In this document: positions 36,653 through 48,802 of the stretch, in pieces | How positions within the stretch are numbered: position 1 is the first letter of the stretch | Layout: each line of letters starts with the position of its first letter | NCBI GenBank assembly: GCA_011053055.1 | Contig: DRHT01000049.1 | Location: forward strand, 62,001 to 126,000 | Length of the DNA stretch: 64,000 nucleotides | From: Halopseudomonas sabulinigri | GTDB lineage: Bacteria; Pseudomonadota; Gammaproteobacteria; Pseudomonadales; Pseudomonadaceae | Reading direction: 5' to 3' | Program-made: the position numbers and the translations under genes | The notes under the pieces: generated by a model | Seen by the model: only the letters and a program-made list of their open reading frames with translations | The model's database searches: none | Told to the model about the DNA's origin: nothing

Positions 36653-36874
36653 AGAAACGTGGGAATCCAGAGTTATGAGTATCTGCCAGAGCAACGTCAG
36701 ATCCTCCTGACTCAAACCCTGCAACTCCAGCTCGGTAACGCCTCCACCTTGGTAGTCAGCGAGCCATTGTCTCGTATATGCCATGTCCAACGCCTGATCA
36801 AGGCGGCGCAGAATGCGACCGTATGCACAGTCCCTCTGTCGGGTTGCCAATGTCTCAGGTGTTCTCCAGCTCAT
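36602..36874 (-). CDS. Possible small protein convergent with lnt
   Basis: A 90-residue open frame beginning at an ATG at 36874 that has a strong GGAGGT four bases upstream. The product (MSWRTPETLATRQ..., with AYGRILRRLDQALDMAYTRQWLADY and LQGLSQEDLTLLWQILITLD) is helical and reads like a real, water-soluble protein, but I do not recognise it. It fills the lnt-leuS gap and overlaps the lnt 3' end by 51 bp. The longer in-frame extension to 37132 crosses the leuS start and is not believed. It could still be a chance frame. Confidence 0.45.
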   Translation of the reverse strand: MSWRTPETLATRQRDCAYGRILRRLDQALDMAYTRQWLADYQGGGVTELELQGLSQEDLTLLWQILITLDSHVSLPGVLPPALQHTNQQR

Positions 36875-39699
<2,825 letters not shown>

Positions 39700-39720
39700 T
39701 TCATGCAACGGAGAGCTAAG

Positions 39721-40269
39721 ATGTCCCTGAACACACCTCGCCTGCTGCTGAGCTGCGCCTTATTGGGCGCGGCTCTGCTCGCCTCCGGCTGCGGCTTTCA
39801 ACTGCGCGGCACTGGCGTTGACAACGTCGACCTGAACGAGCTGGATGTGACTGCCCGCAATCGCTACGGCCAGACCTATCAGCAAGTGCTCGAAGCACTG
39901 GAAATTGACGGCGTGCGCGTTAGCTCGACTGCGCCCTATCAGTTGCAATTACTGGAAGAGTCTACTGGGCGCCGCGCTGTCAGCTACACCAGCCGGGCAA
40001 CTCCCGCAGAGTATGAGCTGACCAGCGACCTGACCTTTCAAATTGCCGACCGCCAAGGTCGCTCACTGATTGGCCCGGAAACCTTGAATACGCGTCGCAC
40101 CTACGTCAACGACAAAGACAACATCATCGGCACCACCGAAGAAGAGGAGCTGTTGCGTAGCGAGATGCGCGGTGACCTGACGCGGCAACTGCTGTTCCGT
40201 CTGTCTAGCCTGACTGAGAGCGAACTGTCTGCTCGCGAGCAGACCCTCGACGAACAGCAGACGCCATAA
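39721..40269 (+). CDS. lptE: LPS-assembly lipoprotein LptE
   Basis: A 182-residue outer-membrane lipoprotein that plugs LptD in the lipopolysaccharide translocon. The signal peptide ends in the lipobox LASGC (Cys about 23), followed by the conserved GFQLRGTG. GGAG lies seven bases before the ATG at 39721. It sits between leuS and holA, the conserved gammaproteobacterial position. Confidence 0.95.
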   Translation: MSLNTPRLLLSCALLGAALLASGCGFQLRGTGVDNVDLNELDVTARNRYGQTYQQVLEALEIDGVRVSSTAPYQLQLLEESTGRRAVSYTSRATPAEYELTSDLTFQIADRQGRSLIGPETLNTRRTYVNDKDNIIGTTEEEELLRSEMRGDLTRQLLFRLSSLTESELSAREQTLDEQQTP

Positions 40270-40273
40270 CCCT

Positions 40274-41302
40274 ATGAAGCTGAACGCGGCACAACTGCCA
40301 CGCCAGCTCAAGGAAGGCTTGGCACCGGTATACGTGGTGAGCGGCGACGATCCGCTGCTCACCGGCGAGGCTGAAGATCTGATCCGCAAGGCCTGCCGCG
40401 CCGCCGGTGCCGAAGAGCGACAGGTATTTCACGTCGACCGTAGCTTCGACTGGTCCCAGCTATACGAAGCTAGTCACAGCCTGTCACTGTTCGCACAGCA
40501 ACGCTTGCTGGAACTGCGCCTACCCTCAGGTAAACCTGGCGATACGGGCGCCAAAGCCTTGCTCGGCTATCTAGAGCAGCCACCCGACGACACCACACTG
40601 CTGGTCAGCCTGCCCAAACTCGATGGTACGAGTATGCGCAGTAAGTGGGCCAAGGCACTGGTCGAGCATACAGACAGCCGTTTTGTGCAGATCTGGCCTA
40701 TAGAGGCCCACCAATTACCCAGCTGGATGCGCGATCGACTCGCGGCCGCCGGCATTCAAGCCAGCCCGGACGCATTGGAACTGCTGTCTGCGCGGGTGGA
40801 AGGCAACCTATTGGCTGCTGCGCAAGAGATAGAGAAGCTTAAACTATTTAGCTCCAGCGGCACCCTGGAGCTAGACACCGTGCAACAGGTCGTCGCCGAC
40901 AGCGCCCGTTTTGACGTATTTAACCTCTCTGATGCCATGCTGCTGGGCAAGCCGCAGCAGGCGCTGCGGATTTTACAGGGGCTCAAGGGCGAAGGTGTAG
41001 AGGCACCCGTGGTGCTTTGGGCGCTGACCCGCGAGCTGCGCACCTTAGCTAGCATGGCGCAGGACACTGCGCGTGGCATACCGCTTGAAAAAGTGTTTTC
41101 CAGCCAACGCCCACCGGTCTGGGATAAACGCAAGTCGGTAATGAAAGGTGCGCTGGAGCGCCATCCCGCGAGCGCTTGGGAGCGCTGGCTTGGCGAAGCG
41201 CAGACAGTGGATGAACAGATTAAAGGGCAAGCGCTCGGCTCACCCTGGGACGGCTTAGCGCGCATTCTGGTAGAAGCAGCAGGTGTACGTCTAGCGCTCT
41301 GA
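40274..41302 (+). CDS. holA: DNA polymerase III delta subunit
   Basis: A 342-residue clamp-loader subunit that opens the beta clamp; E. coli HolA has about the same length. Visible landmarks are the N-terminal LKEGLAPVYVVSGDDPLLTGEA, the degenerate AAA+ core with QRLLELRLPSGKPG, LEGNLLAAAQEIEKL-type residues (VEGNLLAAAQEIEKL) and the C-terminal collar domain. It starts 4 bp after lptE and converges on the universal stress protein gene. Confidence 0.95.
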   Translation: MKLNAAQLPRQLKEGLAPVYVVSGDDPLLTGEAEDLIRKACRAAGAEERQVFHVDRSFDWSQLYEASHSLSLFAQQRLLELRLPSGKPGDTGAKALLGYLEQPPDDTTLLVSLPKLDGTSMRSKWAKALVEHTDSRFVQIWPIEAHQLPSWMRDRLAAAGIQASPDALELLSARVEGNLLAAAQEIEKLKLFSSSGTLELDTVQQVVADSARFDVFNLSDAMLLGKPQQALRILQGLKGEGVEAPVVLWALTRELRTLASMAQDTARGIPLEKVFSSQRPPVWDKRKSVMKGALERHPASAWERWLGEAQTVDEQIKGQALGSPWDGLARILVEAAGVRLAL

Positions 41303-41330
41303 GGCTAGGCCTCGGTGAGTTATCGATCTC

Positions 41331-42191
41331 TCAGCGAAGCAGCAACAGCGGACACTGCGTATTGCGTAACATGCCAGTGGTCGTGCTGCCGACGAGAAAC
41401 TGACGAATGCGTGAGTGCCCGTAAGCCCCCATCACTATCAAGTCGATATTTTCGTCGCGCTGATATGCCAATAACACTGACTCAACTTCACCATCACGCA
41501 GTGCCGTGGTCACTTGCAAGCCTGCCTGTTGCAGGTGCTGCTGCGCCGCGTTAAGCGCGTTTCTGGCATCCTCGTTATCGCTGCCGACCATCAGTAGATG
41601 AATCGACAATCCGGCAAATAGCGGACTCTCCGCCAACAGTTCCAGCCCTTTGCGAGTACTAGGGCTGTTATCGAAAGCCAGCATCAGGCTGCGTGGCAAG
41701 CTGAACTCACCCGTAGTGACCAAAATAGGCCGGTGCAAGGTGCGGATCACATTTTCCAGATGACTGCCGACATGCCGCGCCAGCGAATCGCTGACCTCAC
41801 CCTGCCGTCCCATCACCAGTAGCCGAATTTCGCCTTCCAGCTCGCGCAGAGTGTCCACCAATTCGCCATGCCGCTGACGCGTTAACGGCGACTCAACACC
41901 GTCGGTTCGAACCCGTCGCGCCGCCGCCTCAAGCAAAGACTTACCCTGCTCGCGCAACAGTCGCCCGCGCTTCTCATCCAGCTCAGCCAGCTCGACCAAC
42001 AGATGCTCCCGGCTGCCCAACCCGATATTTCCGGAGAGATCAGAGTGCGCAGGAGACTGGCTGTGATCTAGCACATGCAGCAACTCCAGCGGTGCCTGTA
42101 GACGCTGGCTAGCCCAGGCGGCGTAATCACACACTGTGACCGCAGCGCCCGAGCCGTCAATACAAGCCACTACTTTGGGTTGATCGCTCAT
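41331..42191 (-). CDS. Tandem universal stress protein
   Basis: A 286-residue cytoplasmic protein of two UspA domains (about 1-150 and 160-286). The second keeps the ATP-binding signature G-x2-G-x9-G-S (MGAYGHSRIRQFLVGSTT). The first has MGRQG and a diverged glycine loop, so only the second half may bind nucleotide. It lies 37 bp after the SulP transporter gene on the same strand; SulP and USP genes are commonly paired, which suggests regulation of anion uptake. AAGGAG precedes the ATG. Confidence 0.9.
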   Translation of the reverse strand: MSDQPKVVACIDGSGAAVTVCDYAAWASQRLQAPLELLHVLDHSQSPAHSDLSGNIGLGSREHLLVELAELDEKRGRLLREQGKSLLEAAARRVRTDGVESPLTRQRHGELVDTLRELEGEIRLLVMGRQGEVSDSLARHVGSHLENVIRTLHRPILVTTGEFSLPRSLMLAFDNSPSTRKGLELLAESPLFAGLSIHLLMVGSDNEDARNALNAAQQHLQQAGLQVTTALRDGEVESVLLAYQRDENIDLIVMGAYGHSRIRQFLVGSTTTGMLRNTQCPLLLLR

Positions 42192-42228
42192 CTGCTACAT
42201 CTCCTTACTGTTATCGGGGTAGCGCGGA

Positions 42229-43722
42229 TCAATGCCCTATCAACTGATCAACGGCGTCCGGCTTGTCGTGCACGCCAAAGCGGTCAACGATAGTAGCGCT
42301 GGCTTCATTCAAACCAATCACCACCACCTCAGTACCTTCACGACGGAACTTGAGCACTACTTTGTCCAGCGCGCCAACCGCCGTGATGTCCCAGAAGTGC
42401 GCGCGGCTAAGATCAATAGTCACCTTATCAAGCACTTCCTTGAAATCAAAGCCGGCGGTGAATTTGTCGGCGGAGCTGAAAAACACCTGCCCGATCACCT
42501 GATAACGCCGCTCTAAACCGTCTGAGCTGGCTTCGCTGGAGATATACATAAAGTGGCCAATTTTATTGGCAAAAAACAGCGCAGCCAGCAACACTCCGGC
42601 CAGCACACCATAGGCAAGGTTATGCGTGGCGACCACCACCGCCACCGTGGTGACCATGACGATATTGGTCGATAGCGGATGCTTGCGCAGGTTGCGCAGC
42701 GAATCCCAGCTAAAGGTACCGATGGACACCATGATCATCACCGCCACCAGCGCGGCCATAGGTATCTGGCCAACCCAGTCGCTCGCGAAAACCACCATTA
42801 ACAACAGCACTACGCCAGCCACGAAGCAAGACAGGCGCGTGCGGCCACCTGACTTAACGTTGATCACCGACTGACCAATCATGGCGCAACCCGCCATACC
42901 GCCAAGCAGACCAGAGCCGATATTGGCAATCCCCTGCCCTTTACACTCACGATTTTTATCGCTGCTGGTATCGGTCAAGTCATCAACAATGGTCGCGGTC
43001 ATCATCGACTCGAGCAGGCCGACCACAGCCAAGGCTGCCGAGTAAGGCAGTATGATCAACAACGTATCCAGGTTCAGCGGCACATCAGGCCAAAGGAAGA
43101 TAGGCAGCGTGTCGGGCAGCGCACCCATGTCCGAAACAGTGCGAATATCCAGCCCAAGGTAGATAGCGACGGCCGTCAGCGACAGGATGCAGACCAGTGG
43201 TGAAGGGATCACCTTGCCGATCTTGGGTACATAAGGAAACAGGTAAATCACGCCCAAACCCGCAGCAGTCATGGCGTACACATGCCATGTCACATCAGTT
43301 AGCTCCGGCAATTGCGCCATAAAAATCAAAATAGCCAAGGCATTAACGAAACCGGTGACCACTGAACGCGATACAAAGCGCATCAACGACCCCAAACGCA
43401 GATAACCTGCGCCTATCTGCAATACCCCGCACAGAATGGAGGCTGCCAACAAATATTCCAGACCGTGATCCCGCACCAGAGTGACCATTAACAGCGCCAT
43501 GGCCCCGGTCGCCGCGGAAATCATGCCAGGACGGCCGCCAGTGAAAGAAATCACGACGGCAATACAGAAGGACGCGTAAAGACCCACTTTGGGGTCCACA
43601 CCAGCGATGATGGAGAAAGCGATAGCTTCAGGGATCAGCGCCAGCGCAACTACCAGGCCAGACAGCAGGTCGCCGCGCACATTGGAAAACCACTGCTGGC
43701 GAACGGATTCGATCAAAGTCAT
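42229..43722 (-). CDS. SulP family inorganic anion transporter with STAS domain
   Basis: A 497-residue inner-membrane transporter. Family marks include [31 protein letters not shown] in the first spans (short motif: [10 protein letters not shown]), [25 protein letters not shown]-type residues (motif [11 protein letters not shown]) in the middle, and a C-terminal STAS domain (~400-497, with [19 protein letters not shown]). SulP proteins carry sulfate, bicarbonate, molybdate or dicarboxylates; the substrate cannot be told here. No carbonic anhydrase or sulfur gene is adjacent, only the USP gene downstream. Confidence 0.92.
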   Translation of the reverse strand: MTLIESVRQQWFSNVRGDLLSGLVVALALIPEAIAFSIIAGVDPKVGLYASFCIAVVISFTGGRPGMISAATGAMALLMVTLVRDHGLEYLLAASILCGVLQIGAGYLRLGSLMRFVSRSVVTGFVNALAILIFMAQLPELTDVTWHVYAMTAAGLGVIYLFPYVPKIGKVIPSPLVCILSLTAVAIYLGLDIRTVSDMGALPDTLPIFLWPDVPLNLDTLLIILPYSAALAVVGLLESMMTATIVDDLTDTSSDKNRECKGQGIANIGSGLLGGMAGCAMIGQSVINVKSGGRTRLSCFVAGVVLLLMVVFASDWVGQIPMAALVAVMIMVSIGTFSWDSLRNLRKHPLSTNIVMVTTVAVVVATHNLAYGVLAGVLLAALFFANKIGHFMYISSEASSDGLERRYQVIGQVFFSSADKFTAGFDFKEVLDKVTIDLSRAHFWDITAVGALDKVVLKFRREGTEVVVIGLNEASATIVDRFGVHDKPDAVDQLIGH

Positions 43723-44104
43723 AGATTATTTCTGCCGGTTCTATATAGCTAATTAACTGCCCTGTGCGGGCGACTGCCGCCGTGCTCTACGCGCAAGCCA
43801 ATAGGTCTGCGTAGCCTAGCGGTAATATTGACGTGCTGTTTGTCCGCAAACAAAAGTACGGATTACGCAAACAACGAACCTAAGGTGGCGTAACGCCGCT
43901 GGGGCACAACATCGATTGTCCGTTATTCAACTGGGGGAGAAGGCCGCAAACTCTAGCACAATGCCGCTATGCGGGCCACCGCACAGCCCTGCTACGCTTT
44001 ATTGCATAGGGCTAGCAGGAACCTTCGCGCGCCAGTATCCTCAAAGGCAGATAACAAGAATGCGCCACCGCATTCGGTGCCAGACCGCTTCCAGGAATTA
44101 ACGC
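43723..44104. promoter_or_regulatory. Divergent gap between SulP and transglycosylase genes with 21-bp-spaced repeats
   Basis: No gene is supported in these 382 bp. CGCAAACAA occurs at 43845-43853 and again at 43866-43874, exactly 21 bp apart. The first copy also forms a small hairpin, TGTTTG-tccg-CAAACA. The repeats lie about 125 bp upstream of the SulP start and may be regulator sites for it. The remainder shows no clear feature. Confidence 0.45.
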
Positions 44105-45400
44105 ATGCGCCATCCGTTTCACCGCCGCACCGGTATTCATTTGCTCGCCTCCGCCAGCCTGTTCTGTCTGACTGCTTGCGCAGACACGCCAGCCATTGCT
44201 GAAGCAGAGCCTGCCAAACCCACCACTCTTCAAACTGCTGCACAGGTGATGGTAGATCCTGTCGTCATGGTGCGTAGCTTTGATGACTGGCGCGCCGATT
44301 TTCGCGCCGAGGCGTTAGCGCAGGGGATTGATCCACAACTATTTGACCGGGCGTTCGCTGGTGTCACACCGGATCCTGACGTGATCAAGGCCGACCGCAG
44401 CCAACCGGAGTTTTCCCGTCCGGTATGGACGTATTTGGAAGGCGCTTTATCCAACCAGCGTGTCTCCAGCGGCCAACGTAAGCTCGACGAACAGCGCACG
44501 CAGCTGGACCGTATCGAGCAGCGTTACGGCGTGGATAAACACATTCTGGCCGCGATCTGGGGTCTGGAGAGCAACTTTGGTCAGAACATGGGTAACCGTC
44601 AGGTAATTCGTTCGCTGGCCACCTTGGCCCATGAAGGTCGTCGCCCGACTTTTGCTCACGATCAATTGCTCGGCGCCATGGATATCCTCCAGCACCGCGA
44701 CATCGAGCCCGAGCGAATGCTGGGCTCTTGGGCAGGCGCCATGGGGCAGACCCAGTTTATTCCCACCACTTATAACCAGTACGCGGTGGATTTCGATCAG
44801 GATGGTCGTCGTGATATTTGGTACAGCGCGCCCGATGCCTTAGCCTCCGCCGCACACTACTTGCAGCAATCTGGCTGGCAAACTGGCCAACCGTGGGGCC
44901 AAGAGGTCAAGTTACCCAAAGACTTTGACTACGCCTTGGCTGACAGCAGTATCCGCAAGCCGATGCAGCAGTGGGCAGAGCTTGGCATTACCGACGCCAA
45001 GGGATCATCATTGCCCGCCAGCTTGAGCGAGCAGTCAGCCGCGCTACTATTGCCTGCAGGCCATCGTGGCCCGGCCTTTCTAGTGCTGAATAACTTCCGT
45101 TCGATCATGCGCTACAACAATTCAACCAGTTACGCCTTGGCTATTGGGTTGCTGTCTGAGCGCTTCCAGCGCGGCGGCCAAGTGCTCGGCAGCTGGCCTA
45201 CCGAAGATCGACCCTTGTCGCGCAGTGAGCGCACCGAGCTGCAAACGCTATTGAGCGAGCAAGGTTTTGAACCCGGTGGTATCGACGGCATCATTGGTGC
45301 CAATACTCGCAGCGCCATACGGCGCATACAACAGCAGCTGAACTGGCCGGCTGATGGCTACCCCACACCTGAACTGCTGGAGCAGCTTCGACGCCTGTAG
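44105..45400 (+). CDS. MltB-family lytic transglycosylase lipoprotein with peptidoglycan-binding domain
   Basis: A 431-residue envelope enzyme that should cleave peptidoglycan to 1,6-anhydromuropeptides. The lipobox LTAC (Cys about 25) predicts a lipoprotein. The SLT_2 catalytic domain has the active-site Glu in WGLESNFGQ, the GAMGQTQFIPTTY motif and YNNSTSYALAIGLL. The last ~65 residues are a peptidoglycan-binding (PGBD-1) domain (GFEPGGIDGIIGANTRSAIRRIQ-like; core GIIGANTRSAIR). The architecture suggests the Pseudomonas SltB3/SltB2 type rather than classical MltB. AGGAA lies eight bases before the ATG. Confidence 0.92.
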   Translation: MRHPFHRRTGIHLLASASLFCLTACADTPAIAEAEPAKPTTLQTAAQVMVDPVVMVRSFDDWRADFRAEALAQGIDPQLFDRAFAGVTPDPDVIKADRSQPEFSRPVWTYLEGALSNQRVSSGQRKLDEQRTQLDRIEQRYGVDKHILAAIWGLESNFGQNMGNRQVIRSLATLAHEGRRPTFAHDQLLGAMDILQHRDIEPERMLGSWAGAMGQTQFIPTTYNQYAVDFDQDGRRDIWYSAPDALASAAHYLQQSGWQTGQPWGQEVKLPKDFDYALADSSIRKPMQQWAELGITDAKGSSLPASLSEQSAALLLPAGHRGPAFLVLNNFRSIMRYNNSTSYALAIGLLSERFQRGGQVLGSWPTEDRPLSRSERTELQTLLSEQGFEPGGIDGIIGANTRSAIRRIQQQLNWPADGYPTPELLEQLRRL

Positions 45401-45455
45401 GTAACTCTGCAGGCGCACCAAAGCCAGCTTACTGTCACTCTCTCGTTACCCCTGA

Positions 45456-45488
45456 TAGCGCACCGAGCCATCCTTGGTCGGTGCGCTA
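45456..45488. repeat. Long perfect hairpin upstream of lipA
   Basis: TAGCGCACCGA (45456-45466) and TCGGTGCGCTA (45478-45488) form an 11-bp stem with an inner CCA/TGG pair. It lies between the transglycosylase stop and lipA. There is no T-run directly after it, so it may be a terminator of unusual form or a regulatory/REP-like element. Confidence 0.6.
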
Positions 45489-45571
45489 GTGGCTTTCTGT
45501 GATAAACTTCGCCGTGGCCACAAGCCGCATATTCCCCCGTGGAGCCGCTACCCGCAGGAGCCCTGACCCAG

Positions 45572-46621
45572 ATGTCCGACAGCCCGCAAAAAACCGTTTC
45601 AAGTGGCGAGAAGTTTCGTAATGCCCAAGGCATTCCCGCTATTAAAGATGGCCAAAAACGCCGCAACTCAAATGAACCCCAAGTGTTTACTCCCAAGCCT
45701 AAATGGCTGCGAGTCAAGGCACCCAGCGGCGATCGTTTTGAAGCGGTGAAGCGTAACGTCAGCGAGCATCGCCTCAGCACGGTATGCCAGGAATCACACT
45801 GCCCGAATATGGGCGAGTGCTGGTCTAATGGCACGGCCACTATCATGGTGATGGGCTCAGTATGCACGCGCGCCTGTCGCTTCTGCGCGGTGGATACCGG
45901 CAATCCGAATGGCTGGCTGGACCTTGAGGAACCGGAGAACACCGCAAAGTCGGTCGAACTCATGGCGCTGCGTTACATCGTACTCACCTCGGTTGATCGT
46001 GATGACCTGCCCGATGGCGGCGCAGCGCACTATGCCGCCTGTGTCAGCGCTATCAAACAGCGCACGCCACACGTCGTCGTAGAAGCGCTAACACCGGATT
46101 TTGATGGCGATCTGGCGGCTATTGAGCGGGTTGTCGATTCTGGCTTACAAGTCTTTGCGCAAAACGTTGAGACAGTAAAGCGCCTGACCCACGTGGTCCG
46201 CGATCCGCGTGCCGGCTACGAAAAGACCTTGAAAGTACTGGCCCACGCCAAGCGTCATCGCCCTGACGTGCTGACCAAGACCAGTCTGATGCTTGGCTTG
46301 GGCGAGACTGACGAAGAGGTGCTACAGACCTTTGATGACCTCTACGCGATAGGCGTGGATATCGTCACTCTGGGCCAATACCTACAACCCACGCGCAATC
46401 ACCTAGCAGTGCAACGCTGGGTCAGCCCGGAAGAGTTCAATCGTTATCGCGACCTTGGTTTGGCCAAGGGCTTCATGGAAGTAGCCGCAGGCCCGCTGGT
46501 GCGCTCAAGCTATCGAGCAGACCGGGTGTTCGAGAAGAACAATCTAGGCTTGGCAGCCCCTGTCGCGGTGCCTGGACAAGGTATAGATCAGAGTCTGATT
46601 CCAACGCTGAATCTGAACTGA
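45572..46621 (+). CDS. lipA: Lipoyl synthase
   Basis: A 349-residue radical-SAM enzyme that inserts two sulfurs into octanoyl groups on lipoyl domains. Both iron-sulfur motifs are present: the auxiliary C-x4-C-x5-C ([12 protein letters not shown]) and the radical-SAM CxxxCxxC (CTRACRFC). The SSYRAD near the C-terminus supplies the serine ligand. The ATG at 45572 (MSDSPQK) is preferred; a GTG at 45539 is in frame. Its stop is only two bases from the end of the convergent lipB. Confidence 0.96.
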   Translation: MSDSPQKTVSSGEKFRNAQGIPAIKDGQKRRNSNEPQVFTPKPKWLRVKAPSGDRFEAVKRNVSEHRLSTVCQESHCPNMGECWSNGTATIMVMGSVCTRACRFCAVDTGNPNGWLDLEEPENTAKSVELMALRYIVLTSVDRDDLPDGGAAHYAACVSAIKQRTPHVVVEALTPDFDGDLAAIERVVDSGLQVFAQNVETVKRLTHVVRDPRAGYEKTLKVLAHAKRHRPDVLTKTSLMLGLGETDEEVLQTFDDLYAIGVDIVTLGQYLQPTRNHLAVQRWVSPEEFNRYRDLGLAKGFMEVAAGPLVRSSYRADRVFEKNNLGLAAPVAVPGQGIDQSLIPTLNLN

Positions 46622-46623
46622 TA

Positions 46624-47259
46624 TCAGCCTGCGTTGAAGCCCAGGCGCTGACGCAGCGCTTGGGCTAATTGCCGCTCTACTTTCAACAATGAAACAGGCT
46701 CGGCAACCAGATCGCGTAACTGCACCATGCGCAAACCCGCATAGCCACATGGATTGATGCGCTGAAAAGGCTCCATATCCATATCCACGTTCAGTGCCAA
46801 CCCGTGAAAAGAACAACCTCGCCTCACCCTCAGACCTAACGAGGCGATCTTGTTACCCTCAACGTAGACGCCTGGGGCATCAGGTTTGGGGGCTGCATCC
46901 AGAGCGTACTCTTTGAGCACATCCACCAACGCCTGCTCCATTGCAGTCACCAAATCACGCACGCCCAGTTTCAGCCGCTTGAGATCCAATAGCACGTAGG
47001 CCACCAGCTGACCCGGTCCATGGTAGGTCACCTGGCCACCGCGTTCAGCCTGAATAACCGGAATATCGCCTGCCGCCAACACATGCTCGGCCTTGCCCGC
47101 CTGCCCTTGAGTAAATACGGCAGGATGTTGCAATAACCAGATTTCATCAGGGGTTGCAGCATCACGTTCGTCGGTGAAACGCCGCATAGCATCCAGTGTA
47201 GGCTGGTATTCAACCAGCCCCAACTCGCGCACTAGAAGCTCAGGCACAGAAGCCATCAC
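46624..47259 (-). CDS. lipB: Octanoyl-[ACP]:protein N-octanoyltransferase
   Basis: A 211-residue enzyme transferring octanoate from ACP to lipoyl domains, the step before LipA. Motifs are [16 protein letters not shown] and the active-site Cys in [13 protein letters not shown], with the catalytic lysine in [11 protein letters not shown]. The first codon is a GTG overlapping the ybeD stop (GTGA), directly followed by an ATG at 47256. Last gene of the cell-envelope cluster. Confidence 0.95.
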   Translation of the reverse strand: MMASVPELLVRELGLVEYQPTLDAMRRFTDERDAATPDEIWLLQHPAVFTQGQAGKAEHVLAAGDIPVIQAERGGQVTYHGPGQLVAYVLLDLKRLKLGVRDLVTAMEQALVDVLKEYALDAAPKPDAPGVYVEGNKIASLGLRVRRGCSFHGLALNVDMDMEPFQRINPCGYAGLRMVQLRDLVAEPVSLLKVERQLAQALRQRLGFNAG

Positions 47260-47534
47260 AGCACCATTTGCACGCGACCCGTCGCCTTCAAATCCTTGTG
47301 CAGGGCATCCAATTGCTCAGGACCGGTAGCGGTGATGACGATACGCAAAGAGAGAAAGCGACCGTTCTTGCTGTCCTTTATCTCGATGCTGGTGGTATCT
47401 ACCCCAGGCGCGTGCTTCTCTACCACGGTACAGACTACCTCGGCAAAGTCGTCCCCCGCCGCACCGATGATCTTGATCGGGTACTGGCAGGGAAACTCAA
47501 TTTTTGGCGCCTGCGGTTCGCTACGGTCAGCCAT
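47256..47534 (-). CDS. ybeD: YbeD (DUF493) family protein
   Basis: A 92-residue ferredoxin-like-fold protein of the DUF493/YbeD family, with [24 protein letters not shown] and [18 protein letters not shown]. Its function is unresolved; the conserved position between dacA and lipB has suggested a link to lipoate metabolism or allosteric regulation. Translationally coupled to lipB. Confidence 0.93.
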   Translation of the reverse strand: MADRSEPQAPKIEFPCQYPIKIIGAAGDDFAEVVCTVVEKHAPGVDTTSIEIKDSKNGRFLSLRIVITATGPEQLDALHKDLKATGRVQMVL

Positions 47535-47551
47535 TTCAAGCTCTCCCAGGA

Positions 47552-48757
47552 TCAGTTAAACAAACCGTAGAAAAATAGACGGATGCTATCCCACAGACGG
47601 CCAACGAAACCGGCTTCTTCAACATCAGCCAGTGCCACCAGCGGAGCAGAATGCACTACCTTATCGCCCAGCTTAACCTCAACCTGGCCCAGCACGTCGC
47701 CCGCCTTGATCGGCGCCTGGATAGGCGTTTGCATAGTGATGCCAGCTTCCAACTTATCCAATTGGCCTTTTGGCAGGGTCAGTTGCAAGCCGTTCTGCAA
47801 GCCCAGATCGACCTTGTCCTGCGCACCCTTCCAGACTCGTGCAGTGGAGATCACCTGGCCCGGCTGATAAAAGCTCTTGGTTTCGTAAAAACGGAAGCCC
47901 CAGGTCAGCAACTTCTGGGTTTCTGCAGCGCGTGCTTCCTCGCTGCTGGTGCCCATGACCACGGAGATCAAACGCATGTCTTCACGTTTGGCCGAGGCAA
48001 CCAGACAGTAACCCGCTTCTTCGGTGTGGCCGGTTTTCAAACCATCCACAGTGCTATCGCGCCACAGCATCAGGTTGCGGTTCGGCTGGCGAATTTCGTT
48101 CCAAACGAACTCTTTTTCGCCATAGATTTTGTAATGCTCTTCCGGATCATCATCAATGATCGCGCGGGCCAAAATTGCCAGGTCACGCGCTGAAGAGTAA
48201 TGCCCTTCAGCCGGCCAGCCGGTAGCGTTGACGAAGTGGCTGTTGTTCATACCCAGACGTTTGGCCTGGCCATTCATCATATCGGCGAAGGCGTCTTCGC
48301 TGCCGGCGATATGTTCGGCCAGAGCGATACTGGCATCATTGCCGGACTGGATGATGATGCCACGCATCAGATCAATCACCGGAACCTGATTGCCGACCTT
48401 AATGAACATCTTGGAGCCACCCATGCGCCAAGCCTTTTCACTGACCAGCACCAGGTCATCTACGCCAATTTGCCCGCGCTTAATCTCCTGACTGCCTATA
48501 TAGCTGGTCATCATTTTGGTCAGACTGGCCGGTGGCAGCGCCTCATCAGAGTTGTGTTCCACCAGCACCGCGCCCGAATTGGCGTCGATCAAAAGATAAC
48601 TGGTAGAGGCCAATTCCGGTGCCGCCGGCACTATCTGGGCGGCGGATACTGAATCCAGCGTGGGTGCGGAATTCAGTGTGGGCGTTTGCGCCAGCGCGCT
48701 GACGGAAAGCAGGGTAGCGCCGGTGACAAACAAGGTGGAAATCAGATTTTTCAGCAT
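47552..48757 (-). CDS. dacA: D-alanyl-D-alanine carboxypeptidase (PBP5/6 type)
   Basis: A 401-residue periplasmic penicillin-binding protein that trims pentapeptide stems. The signal peptide ends near ALA-QTP. Active-site motifs are SxxK in PPASLTKMM, SxN in IQSGNDAS and KTG in VDGLKTGHTEEAG. A PBP5 C-terminal beta domain follows, then an amphipathic membrane anchor (LWDSIRLFFYGLFN). The ATG at 48757 gives a proper signal peptide; an ATG at 48793 is in frame. The Pseudomonas counterpart is often called dacC. Confidence 0.95.
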   Translation of the reverse strand: MLKNLISTLFVTGATLLSVSALAQTPTLNSAPTLDSVSAAQIVPAAPELASTSYLLIDANSGAVLVEHNSDEALPPASLTKMMTSYIGSQEIKRGQIGVDDLVLVSEKAWRMGGSKMFIKVGNQVPVIDLMRGIIIQSGNDASIALAEHIAGSEDAFADMMNGQAKRLGMNNSHFVNATGWPAEGHYSSARDLAILARAIIDDDPEEHYKIYGEKEFVWNEIRQPNRNLMLWRDSTVDGLKTGHTEEAGYCLVASAKREDMRLISVVMGTSSEEARAAETQKLLTWGFRFYETKSFYQPGQVISTARVWKGAQDKVDLGLQNGLQLTLPKGQLDKLEAGITMQTPIQAPIKAGDVLGQVEVKLGDKVVHSAPLVALADVEEAGFVGRLWDSIRLFFYGLFN

Positions 48758-48802
48758 GTTACTCACAATCAATGGTGGAGTGCGTTTGTTCAAACAGATG
48801 AA

